10,332 nt of DNA from an uncultured Lachnospiraceae bacterium (lineage in GTDB: Bacteria > Bacillota > Clostridia > Lachnospirales > Lachnospiraceae). The stretch covers positions 1-10,332 of the forward strand of contig CACZOG010000012.1 of assembly GCA_902782715.1 (NCBI GenBank), in the 5' to 3' direction. A program made the position numbers and the translations under genes. The notes below the pieces were generated by a model that saw nothing but the letters and a program-made list of their open reading frames with translations, did not search any database and was not told the DNA's origin. Below are positions 1 through 6,458 of this stretch, piece after piece (within the stretch, counting starts at the first letter, position 1; each line of letters opens with the position of its first letter).

Positions 1-30
1 ACAGATATCTGTACGATAAACGGTACATAA
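1..30 (+). CDS. C-terminal end of an unidentified upstream gene (partial)
   Basis: All three plus-strand frames are open at the left edge, so the upstream gene's reading frame is not proven. I favour frame 1, which ends in TAA at 28-30 and leaves four bases (AAAC) before the ATG at 35. The downstream junction at 2948-2957 has the same layout: TAA, then AAAG, then ATG. The alternatives are frame 2, ending at 17-19, and frame 3, ending at 66-68, which would overlap the next gene by 34 bases. Only nine residues are visible in the favoured frame, so no function can be given. Its value is in showing that the gene at 35 is probably internal to an operon that begins outside the window. Confidence 0.35.
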   Translation, partial: TDICTINGT

Positions 31-34
31 AAAC

Positions 35-1291
35 ATGGATGACAAGACAGGAAAAACAAACAAAATAATCGACTACTGCATATTCTTTGCAATGACGGCT
101 GTTGTGGCGGTTGTTACTTTTATATTGTTTAAAAACCAGGCTGTTCACGGGATCATCTATCATGAGAGCGGACTTACGATAGACAGATTCCATTCCGATA
201 TGTACGCATACATGCAGGAGATGCAGGGACTTGATTCGGGCTACAGTTTCCCTTATCCCGTTTTCTTTAAACTTTCCGCATTGTTTGATCTGATCTTTTC
301 GCCCGAGAACAGCGTGGCTTTGGCTACATGCCTTTTAAACACGCTTGCGATCATTTTTACCAAGTTTTCTTTTGACCATCTTTTTGAAGAGGCTTTCAAG
401 GATTTTTCAAAGAAGAAATATCTTATATTTAGGATCCTTACTTCTTTATTTGCGGTTTCGCTTTTCTTCGTTTCGATGGTTGTGCCTCCTTTTAACAGGT
501 TTTATATCGGAACGAAATTCCGTTACACGGGTGTTTTCTCGCCCAATCCTTTTCAGAATGCGACATACATGGCGGCCAGACCGTTTGCGATCGTTTCGTA
601 CGTATATTTCATGAAACTTTTAAGCGAATATGAGAAGGATTACAAAGGAAAATGGCGTGACTACATCGTATTCGCGATCGCATTCTTAATTTCAACGATG
701 ACGAAGCCGAGTTTTACTCTGGTGCTCGGAGCCGCTGCGGTTGTTGTGATCCTTGTTAGATTCTTCGCAAACAAGTGCAGGACCGTAAAAGAATCGATCT
801 TCTTAGGACTCTTATTCCTGCCTACGATCATCGATCTTTTATACCAGTTTAAAGGCGTATTCGTTCCTTCGACCGGCGAAGTTGGCGGCGTAGGTTTCTG
901 CCTCGGAGATATATGGTTTCAGTATACGAACAATATCGTAACGTCGGTGGTGTATGCCATAGCATTCCCGCTTGTCGTTCTGGTTTTGAATATTAAAAGA
1001 ATTAAGAGTGATTACAAATTCCGTTTTGCATGGCTCTTTTATATCATAAGTTTCTGTGCTGCATTCTTCTGCTACGAAAAGGGAAGAAGAGCGGTTGACT
1101 TTAACTTTTCCTGGTCATACATGTACGGAATATTCTTCTTGTTCTTTGAGAGCGTGATCGTTTTGATCGAGGATCTCGCAGATAAGAAAAGAAAAGGCTT
1201 TGCGATCGCCGAAATACTTGCATTCCTTGTACATCTGGTAAGTGGAATAGGATTCTTCCTTAAAGTATTTTCGGGTGAGACATATTATTAA
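35..1291 (+). CDS. Multi-pass membrane protein, possible GT-C-type glycosyltransferase
   Basis: This 418-residue protein is strongly hydrophobic with roughly ten membrane helices. The first (about residues 11-33) is followed by a loop of about 60 residues carrying HSDMYAYMQEM (D55) and an FPYPVFF stretch. An acidic residue in the first outer loop is typical of GT-C enzymes, which use lipid-phosphate sugars on the outer face of the membrane. A second distinctive stretch, SPNPFQNATYMAARPF (169-184), sits before another helix, and KPSF (224-227) follows. I recall similar uncharacterised proteins in Lachnospiraceae but cannot name a family with confidence. The C-terminus is short, with no soluble domain. 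The ATG at 35 is the first in frame, has no Shine-Dalgarno sequence, and begins a normal N-terminus: a short charged stretch and then a helix. The next gene starts 18 bases after the stop. The role in surface glycan assembly is inferred from context; a transporter or other membrane function is not excluded. Confidence 0.7.
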   Translation: MDDKTGKTNKIIDYCIFFAMTAVVAVVTFILFKNQAVHGIIYHESGLTIDRFHSDMYAYMQEMQGLDSGYSFPYPVFFKLSALFDLIFSPENSVALATCLLNTLAIIFTKFSFDHLFEEAFKDFSKKKYLIFRILTSLFAVSLFFVSMVVPPFNRFYIGTKFRYTGVFSPNPFQNATYMAARPFAIVSYVYFMKLLSEYEKDYKGKWRDYIVFAIAFLISTMTKPSFTLVLGAAAVVVILVRFFANKCRTVKESIFLGLLFLPTIIDLLYQFKGVFVPSTGEVGGVGFCLGDIWFQYTNNIVTSVVYAIAFPLVVLVLNIKRIKSDYKFRFAWLFYIISFCAAFFCYEKGRRAVDFNFSWSYMYGIFFLFFESVIVLIEDLADKKRKGFAIAEILAFLVHLVSGIGFFLKVFSGETYY

Positions 1292-1309
1292 AATAAGCAG
1301 ATTTGGAAC

Positions 1310-2950
1310 ATGAACAAAATTCTTGATTATTTAAAAGAGAATAAAAGATATCTTTGGATCATAAAAGGGCTGATCGCACTGATCTTCCCTTTGATTCTTT
1401 GCGTGATCTATCTTGCTGTCCGCGGAAAGACGATAGGAGATGTTTATCTTCCCGAGAGCGAGTGGAACGATGAACTCTATTACTTTAAACAGGTTGAAGG
1501 CATCCTGGATTATGGTTATCCTCAGGGCTATTTCGGATTTAACGAAAGTCATGCTGAAGCCTTAAGCTTCGCAGCCTGGAGCCCTGTTCTCGTATTTCCC
1601 TGGCTTATCTGGGGTACGGTTTTCGGATGGAATCTGCTTTCACCGATCATCTGCAATATCGTTCTTTTAGGACTTGCATGCCTTGCATTCGTATTGCTGA
1701 CCAAACCGAATATTAAACAGATGATAACGCTCGGCGTTCTTATGTCTGTCTTTGTTCTTTTTGAAAGATACATGCTTTCGGGAATGCCCGAGATCATCTG
1801 CTTTTCGCTTGCGATCCTTTTTATATCGCTGGCATATAATGCGCTGCTTGACGATAAGATCTGGAAAATAATAATCCTCTTTGTCATGGCCGCGGTAATG
1901 ACATTAATGCGTCCGTATCTTTTACTGTTCTTACTGCTTCCGATCTTCATGATGATCCGTAAGAAAAAGATACTCGGAATCGTCATTTCGGCAGGAGTAC
2001 TCGCAGTAACCCTTGCAGCATATGCATGCATTAAGAAATTCCTTGGTGCTGATTATTTCGCTCCGCTTTTCTTTACCGACTGGCTGACTGATTTCTTCAA
2101 ATTCGGATTTGTAACCGGACTTGATAATTTAGTTCACAGAGTCTTTTATATGAGCAGGGATTTCGCAGCATACTCGATAAAAGGAATCCGCGCAGGAGAC
2201 CGTGTAGGTGCGTTTTTCGTGACCTATATTGTCATGATGATCATTTTCATAGTTCAGACCGTGATAGATTTCGTTTCGCTGACAGGTAAAAAAGACAAAG
2301 AGCAGAAGAACATATCTTCAGATGAAAGATCGGATAAAGACAAGCTTGAGTCCAAAAAGAATTATGCACGTTTCGTTATGGAATGCCATTACATGATCTC
2401 GCTTTTCGGAATGCTTACGGCGCTTATCCTTATGTATAAGCTCGAAGAGGGAAGCAAGCATCTTCTTACTTTCATTGCAGCCGGTATTTTTATCATTGTT
2501 CTTTTAAACAATAAGACATACATCAAATACATAGCTATGGCGATCTGCTTTGTATTCTTCTTCATCATTAAGGGAACATCGCCCTATGATTATGCCGTTC
2601 CTTATGTCAATGAACAGACGGTAGAAAAGCAGGAGACCTGGGAGAAAGTTTTCGCAGACGAGATTACGTTTACGGACGATGCACCCAACTTTGACAATGT
2701 GGTTATCTGGAACTGGAGAGCCTACAAAAACGGCAATCCGGAAACGATGAAATGGCAGAGACTCTACGCACTTCCTTCGGGCTGCGGGATCAGCTGCTGT
2801 TATTCGGAATACGTTATTGAAAACCTTGATTCGCTTAATTCAAAATACATTACCACACTCGCGGGAAGCGATGTTGACATACTGCTTTCCGAGCGTGGAT
2901 ACGAGAAGATCTATGCCGACGAAGAGACGGCATTTTACAGACTGAGATAA
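1310..2950 (+). CDS. Multi-pass membrane protein with C-terminal outer domain, probable GT-C-type glycosyltransferase
   Basis: This 546-residue protein has about ten to eleven membrane helices. After the first (about 18-36) comes an outer loop with the motif EWNDELYYFKQVEGIL (51-66). The D54-E55 pair followed by aromatics resembles the catalytic acidic motif of GT-C/GT39-like enzymes. The loop continues with YPQGYFG (70-76) and AWSPV (89-93). RPYLLLF (201-207) lies in a later helix. A lysine- and glutamate-rich stretch (about 327-352) is probably a cytoplasmic loop. The last helix ends near 421, and the final 125 residues are hydrophilic with several tryptophans, giving a soluble domain expected outside the membrane. 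The start at 1310 has no clear Shine-Dalgarno sequence, and the stop is four bases before the next ATG, so translational coupling is likely. The seen features are the topology and motifs; sugar transfer to a surface polymer is inferred. Substrate and acceptor cannot be read from the sequence. Confidence 0.72.
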   Translation: MNKILDYLKENKRYLWIIKGLIALIFPLILCVIYLAVRGKTIGDVYLPESEWNDELYYFKQVEGILDYGYPQGYFGFNESHAEALSFAAWSPVLVFPWLIWGTVFGWNLLSPIICNIVLLGLACLAFVLLTKPNIKQMITLGVLMSVFVLFERYMLSGMPEIICFSLAILFISLAYNALLDDKIWKIIILFVMAAVMTLMRPYLLLFLLLPIFMMIRKKKILGIVISAGVLAVTLAAYACIKKFLGADYFAPLFFTDWLTDFFKFGFVTGLDNLVHRVFYMSRDFAAYSIKGIRAGDRVGAFFVTYIVMMIIFIVQTVIDFVSLTGKKDKEQKNISSDERSDKDKLESKKNYARFVMECHYMISLFGMLTALILMYKLEEGSKHLLTFIAAGIFIIVLLNNKTYIKYIAMAICFVFFFIIKGTSPYDYAVPYVNEQTVEKQETWEKVFADEITFTDDAPNFDNVVIWNWRAYKNGNPETMKWQRLYALPSGCGISCCYSEYVIENLDSLNSKYITTLAGSDVDILLSERGYEKIYADEETAFYRLR

Positions 2951-2954
2951 AAAG

Positions 2955-4805
2955 ATGACGGAAAAAAAGATTGATGTTAAAAGAATAGTATATACGATAA
3001 GCCTCCTGGCTCTTTGCGGCGTTGCATTTGTCAGGGGTGTCGGTGACGGCGACTGGTGGCATCTTGCCATCAATTGTATCGGTTTATGCCTTTTTCCGAT
3101 TCTTCTGATCAGATTCGACATTAAAAGTTTTCTTAAGATTCCTTATGCGGTATGGCTTGTTATAACATCTCCCATAGCTGTATTTCTTATCATAAAATTC
3201 TATTATTCCATGACACACAGAAATGCATTTGCGGCAATGGTCATTGAATGTGTGGCTTACGGACTTATTTTCATAAGGATCGTCATCGGACTTGTTAAAA
3301 AAGAATTTGCAGGCAGGATAAAAGAATTCAATCCGCTCATTATTGCGGTAGTTTTATTCTTTATCTTTGCTTCGGTTTCGGTCAATAAAGCAACATGGCC
3401 GATTTATTTAGGCATTGTTTTCACATGTTTTTATATTGCACCCAGTGATGCTAAAGAGCGTGAGAGATTCTTCGTTTCTCTTGCGGACGCACTCATAATT
3501 TCGTTCTTTCTTATCCAGTCGTTCGCGTTTCTTCACAGACCTTACGATCAGGCAAGATACGTCGGCGCATATACGAATTCAAATGTGAACGGAATGTTTT
3601 ATTTCGCCGTTTATTTAGGATGGCTTGCAAAATATACGTACTTAAGAAAACATGAAGCAAAGAAGTTCTTTATCGTCGTTCATTTTCTTTTTGCATCGGC
3701 TATGTGGTCATTTGCCCTGCTTACCATAAGCAGGAGCATTCTGATGGCATTTGTCGCAGCAACGGTTGTTTATCTTTTATCAAGCGAGATATTTATTTTA
3801 AAGAACACATTCGTTAAAGGATTCTTACTTAAAGGAATCTTAATGTTTGTGGTTTTCGCTGCAAGCTTTCCTATTGTTTTCGCATGCGTAAGATACATTC
3901 CTCCGCTCAGACATCATCCGATCTGGATCACCGAATACAGCGAGGATTTCGTGCATTCCTACGATCCCTGGAATTCCGAGAAATACATTGAGATAAACGA
4001 ATTCTTTGAAGTGTTCACGGGCAGATTCGATCCCGACAATGTGGATGAAAAAGACGGCTTCTTAAAAGAGCAGAAGCTCCTTGAAGAGAATCAGTCTACA
4101 CCGCAGAATTTATATACGGAATATGAATTAAGAAAGAGCGAATCGGATGAACTTCTGACCATGCAGTTTGCACGGGGTGAAAAAGTGCCGACCATGCAGC
4201 TTGCAGAAAATGAAGAAGATGAGAACATAGAACGCTTTACATATACCGATGCCCTTATTTCAATGTATCCAATGAACGAAGAATCGGATGCGGCTGATGT
4301 TGTAAACGAAAAAGGCAAAGTCATAAAGTACGCAGACGGTGTTGCTCCGGGCAGTGATAAGAACCATCCCGCATATACTTTTGAAAGTTATAAAGGCTTG
4401 GAAAAGATCCTTGGTATCAGAAAATATATTTACGGATTTTTCCTTGGAAATCTTAACTTTTTAGGACATGAAGAAGAGTATCCGTATGTATATCTTTTAC
4501 CCTGGTACGGCGTTCCTCATGCACACAATTCATATCTTCAGATCGCATACTGTTTCGGTATTCCCGCAGGATTGATATTCTTAGGGTTATCGGCATTTTC
4601 GTGCATTTACACATTTGTGGCTGCAGTGATCAAGAAGAAGGAAACTCCGTGGTTTTATGCATTCATCTGTGCGGCTCATATCGGGATCGCAATGATAAGT
4701 CTTACCGAGAATATCGCATTCCCCGGAAAGATGCTTTTCTCATTGTTCTTCCTGACACTTCTTCCGCTTATGAAAAGTTTTAATTATGACAGAAAAGAAG
4801 ACTAA
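2955..4805 (+). CDS. O-antigen ligase/polymerase family membrane protein (WaaL/Wzy-like)
   Basis: This 616-residue protein has about eleven membrane helices before residue 312, a long hydrophilic loop (about 315-525), and about three more helices. It carries the signature pieces of the Wzy_C/O-antigen ligase superfamily. These are G-x3-N-S-N-V-N-G (204-213), TISRS (257-261) at the start of a helix, and HAHNSYLQIAYCFGIPAG beginning at H522, where H522/H524 and N525 match the conserved histidine region just before a membrane helix. Family members move a glycan from undecaprenyl-diphosphate to another glycan (polymerase) or to a surface acceptor (ligase). In a Gram-positive cell the product would be a capsule or wall polysaccharide. 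The large loop is acidic, includes YDPWNSEKYIEINEFF, and holds an 11-residue tandem duplication (401-422). The start ATG at 2955 lies four bases after the previous stop. The last 20 bases overlap the next gene. Ligase versus polymerase cannot be told from sequence alone. Confidence 0.85.
   Translation: MTEKKIDVKRIVYTISLLALCGVAFVRGVGDGDWWHLAINCIGLCLFPILLIRFDIKSFLKIPYAVWLVITSPIAVFLIIKFYYSMTHRNAFAAMVIECVAYGLIFIRIVIGLVKKEFAGRIKEFNPLIIAVVLFFIFASVSVNKATWPIYLGIVFTCFYIAPSDAKERERFFVSLADALIISFFLIQSFAFLHRPYDQARYVGAYTNSNVNGMFYFAVYLGWLAKYTYLRKHEAKKFFIVVHFLFASAMWSFALLTISRSILMAFVAATVVYLLSSEIFILKNTFVKGFLLKGILMFVVFAASFPIVFACVRYIPPLRHHPIWITEYSEDFVHSYDPWNSEKYIEINEFFEVFTGRFDPDNVDEKDGFLKEQKLLEENQSTPQNLYTEYELRKSESDELLTMQFARGEKVPTMQLAENEEDENIERFTYTDALISMYPMNEESDAADVVNEKGKVIKYADGVAPGSDKNHPAYTFESYKGLEKILGIRKYIYGFFLGNLNFLGHEEEYPYVYLLPWYGVPHAHNSYLQIAYCFGIPAGLIFLGLSAFSCIYTFVAAVIKKKETPWFYAFICAAHIGIAMISLTENIAFPGKMLFSLFFLTLLPLMKSFNYDRKED
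4155..4220 (+). repeat. 33-base, 11-codon tandem duplication inside the ligase/polymerase loop
   Basis: Two adjacent in-frame units of 33 bases encode LTMQFARGEKV (401-411) and PTMQLAENEED (412-422). The shared core is T-M-Q-(F/L)-A-x2-E. At DNA level GACCATGCAG is identical in both units and is followed by tTTGCA or cTTGCA; the rest has diverged. The position is in the predicted extracellular loop. It could be an old tandem duplication or coincidental similarity in a low-complexity acidic segment. Confidence 0.55.
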
Positions 4806-6318
4806 AGAAATTAACCGGATATGGGACCTTTTGATAGTAGTGGGACTGTGCATTGCTCTGACGGTAATGCTGGTTCCTCTTCTTTGGATTGCACGTTTCT
4901 CTTTTATGTCCGCGGACGATTACAGTTACATGTATCAGGTCGGCGGAGTTTTCAAGGAAACACATTCCGTTTTGAAAACATTTATTCACCAGGCAGGCGA
5001 GTCGCTTGAGACATGGAAGACCTGGCAGGGTTTGTATTTCGCAGACTGGCTTTATTTTGTGATCCTTGATCTCTTCGGACATAACTTGTATTTCATCGGG
5101 ACATATATTGGGATCTTTTCATTGATTGCTGCCAATACCGCTTTGGCACTTATCGTATTTCATAAGGTTCAGGGCGCGGACGAATTAAAATCTGTGATCG
5201 CAGTCTTACCCGTAACCATGCTTCAGATCCTTCTTCCTCCTTCGGGAATGGAAGCTTTCTACTGGCTTATAAGCGTAATTCTTTACACGTTCTCATTTTC
5301 CATGCTCGTTGTTTTTGCATCCTGCATGATTTGTATTTTTGCCTCGAAAAAAGAAGAGAAGAACAATAAGATCCTTCCTGCTGTAATAGCAGCTTTTATC
5401 CTTGCTTTTGCACTGGGCGGCTCTAACTATGTTACCGGTCTTCCCGCATTAAGTTTACTGCTTGTCTTATGCATTGCAGGATTTGTTTTCAAAAAGAAAA
5501 ATGCAGTTCTGATCACTATCATCACAGTCTGGTATGCGGCATGTTTTGCATTTAATGCATTAAGCCCCGGAGCACATATAAGACAGGCTGCGGCAGGAAC
5601 GGGAGATAATGCGATACATGCGATATTAATGTCCTTCGTTGAGGCATTTAAGTATATAAAGACATGGACCAATCTTCCGGTTATTCTTGTTCTTTTGGCT
5701 CTTATTCCGCTTTTTATAAAAATGACTCAAAAGAGAAAGATCGAATTTAAGTTCCCATGGCTTTTATCAATTGCATCGTTCTGCATTTTCGCATCCATGT
5801 TCACCCCGAATCTTTATGCGCTTAAGATAATCGGAATGTACAGAGTGCAGAACATGTATCGTTTCGCACTGTATCTGATCCTTATGATCAACTGCTGGTA
5901 CTGGACGGGATTTATAAGGATCCGTGTTGAAAATCTTCTGGCAAAAAAGAAAGAAGAAAAGAACGAAAACAAAAAGAAAATTAATCCGCATATACTCGGC
6001 GCGACAAGACTTGTTTTTGCAGGCGCCGCAACCATCCTTATCGCACTCACGATTTACAAATATTACGGCAGAACTTCTACAAGCGTATCCGCATATTATT
6101 CGCTCAGAGAAAATGAGGCTCAGATATATTATTCCGAATGGCAGGATCGTCTTAAAGTCTATAACGATGCTTCGGTAACCGATCCCGAATTTACGACTTA
6201 TTCGAGAAAACCTTATCTTTTATTCTTCGTTGATATAAGCCCCGACAACACTGACTGGGTCAACGAAGCATACGCGAGATATTACGGAAAGAACAGTGTT
6301 AATCTTAAGCAGGATTAG
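4786..6318 (+). CDS. Multi-pass membrane protein with DDY motif, probable GT-C-type glycosyltransferase (DUF6056-like)
   Basis: This 510-residue protein has about eleven to twelve membrane helices. Right after the first helix (13-36) comes FMSADDYSYMY (40-50), with D44, D45 and Y46, followed by WKTWQGLYFADW (77-88). A DDY plus W-x2-W-x-G-x-Y pattern in the first outer loop is what I remember from DUF6056-type Firmicutes membrane proteins and from GT-C enzymes generally. NALSPGAHIRQ (257-267) matches an N-x3-P-G-x3-R loop in the same kind of protein. A lysine-rich cytoplasmic loop (387-398) precedes the last helix, about 403-424. A C-terminal outer tail ends in a W-V-N-E-A-YARYYGKNSV stretch (491-506), also typical of these proteins. 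The ATG at 4786 lies inside the previous gene, overlapping it by 20 bases, with no Shine-Dalgarno sequence, so translation is probably coupled. Family naming is from memory and should be treated as tentative; the membrane topology and acidic motif are directly visible. Confidence 0.72.
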   Translation: MTEKKTKEINRIWDLLIVVGLCIALTVMLVPLLWIARFSFMSADDYSYMYQVGGVFKETHSVLKTFIHQAGESLETWKTWQGLYFADWLYFVILDLFGHNLYFIGTYIGIFSLIAANTALALIVFHKVQGADELKSVIAVLPVTMLQILLPPSGMEAFYWLISVILYTFSFSMLVVFASCMICIFASKKEEKNNKILPAVIAAFILAFALGGSNYVTGLPALSLLLVLCIAGFVFKKKNAVLITIITVWYAACFAFNALSPGAHIRQAAAGTGDNAIHAILMSFVEAFKYIKTWTNLPVILVLLALIPLFIKMTQKRKIEFKFPWLLSIASFCIFASMFTPNLYALKIIGMYRVQNMYRFALYLILMINCWYWTGFIRIRVENLLAKKKEEKNENKKKINPHILGATRLVFAGAATILIALTIYKYYGRTSTSVSAYYSLRENEAQIYYSEWQDRLKVYNDASVTDPEFTTYSRKPYLLFFVDISPDNTDWVNEAYARYYGKNSVNLKQD

Positions 6319-6335
6319 CAGTTTCTTAAATACAA

Positions 6336-6364
6336 TTGAATTTACATAACATCTGATGTAAAAT
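6336..6364 (+). promoter_or_regulatory. Candidate sigma-A promoter for glgP-malQ
   Basis: TTGAAT (6336-6341) and TAAAAT (6359-6364) are separated by 17 bases. They match the sigma-A consensus at 4 of 6 and 5 of 6 positions. Transcription would begin near 6371, giving a leader of about 88 bases before the glgP ATG. An overlapping second reading, TTTACA (6341-6346) and TTATAT (6364-6369), also has a 17-base spacer but a poorer -10. The position in the only sizeable gap, just upstream of a gene with a strong ribosome binding site, supports it. In an AT-rich gap such matches can arise by chance. Confidence 0.5.
6341..6362. repeat. Inverted repeat across the candidate promoter (possible operator)
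   Basis: TTTACAT (6341-6347) and ATGTAAA (6356-6362) are perfect inverted 7-base arms around an 8-base centre. Allowing one bulged base, the arms extend outward to AATTTACAT and ATGTAAAATT. The dyad lies between and over the -35 and -10 elements, where a bound repressor would block RNA polymerase. It does not match a catabolite-control (cre) or other operator that I recognise. The arms are AT-rich and short, so chance is possible. Confidence 0.4.
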
Positions 6365-6391
6365 TATATGGAATATGTGCATATGTTGATT

Positions 6392-6425
6392 CACTTTTTT
6401 CTGAAACATGTAAAAAGTGTTTTTT
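6392..6425 (+). terminator. Weak terminator-like hairpin with T-run upstream of glgP
   Basis: CACTTTTT (6392-6399) pairs with AAAAAGTG (6412-6419) across a 12-base loop, followed directly by six T bases (6420-6425). The stem has 8 pairs, only two of them G-C, so it is weak for an intrinsic terminator. It could end transcripts from the membrane-protein operon. If the promoter at 6336-6364 is real, however, this hairpin lies inside the glgP leader and could act as an attenuator. On the minus strand no T-run follows, so it is not bidirectional. Confidence 0.4.
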
Positions 6426-6443
6426 GCACGAGAACATTTCAAA

Positions 6444-6450
6444 GGAAGGA
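6444..6450 (+). promoter_or_regulatory. Strong ribosome binding site deciding the glgP start
   Basis: GGAAGGA at 6444-6450 lies eight bases before the ATG at 6459, an ideal spacing. It fixes the start at 6459 rather than the in-frame GTG at 6417, which falls in the stem of the hairpin and has no Shine-Dalgarno sequence. It is the only clear ribosome binding site in the window. Confidence 0.85.
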
Positions 6451-6458
6451 TTTTTGAT

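Noticed and set aside
345..614. Plus-strand open frame of 89 codons within the first membrane-protein gene
   Set aside because: It is an arginine- and serine-rich alternate-frame reading of a gene with clear membrane-protein composition; no start signal supports it.
1549..2031. Minus-strand open frame of 160 codons inside the second membrane-protein gene
   Set aside because: It lies wholly opposite a convincing membrane-protein gene, has no ribosome binding site or recognisable domain, and is rich in unusual residue combinations typical of antisense frames.
2955..4800. Identical MTEKK N-termini of the proteins starting at 2955 and 4786
   Set aside because: Five residues of A-rich codons are too little for homology, and the proteins differ right after; A-rich starts are expected where no Shine-Dalgarno sequence is used.
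6417..6458. N-terminal extension of glgP from a GTG at 6417
   Set aside because: The 14 extra residues have no ribosome binding site and overlap the hairpin, while the ATG at 6459 has a GGAAGGA site eight bases upstream and gives the usual family N-terminus.
6319..6458. Catabolite-control (cre) site or known maltose-regulator operator in the glgP upstream gap
   Set aside because: I looked for a cre-like or CGCAAACG-type palindrome and found no convincing match; the TTTACAT dyad is different.
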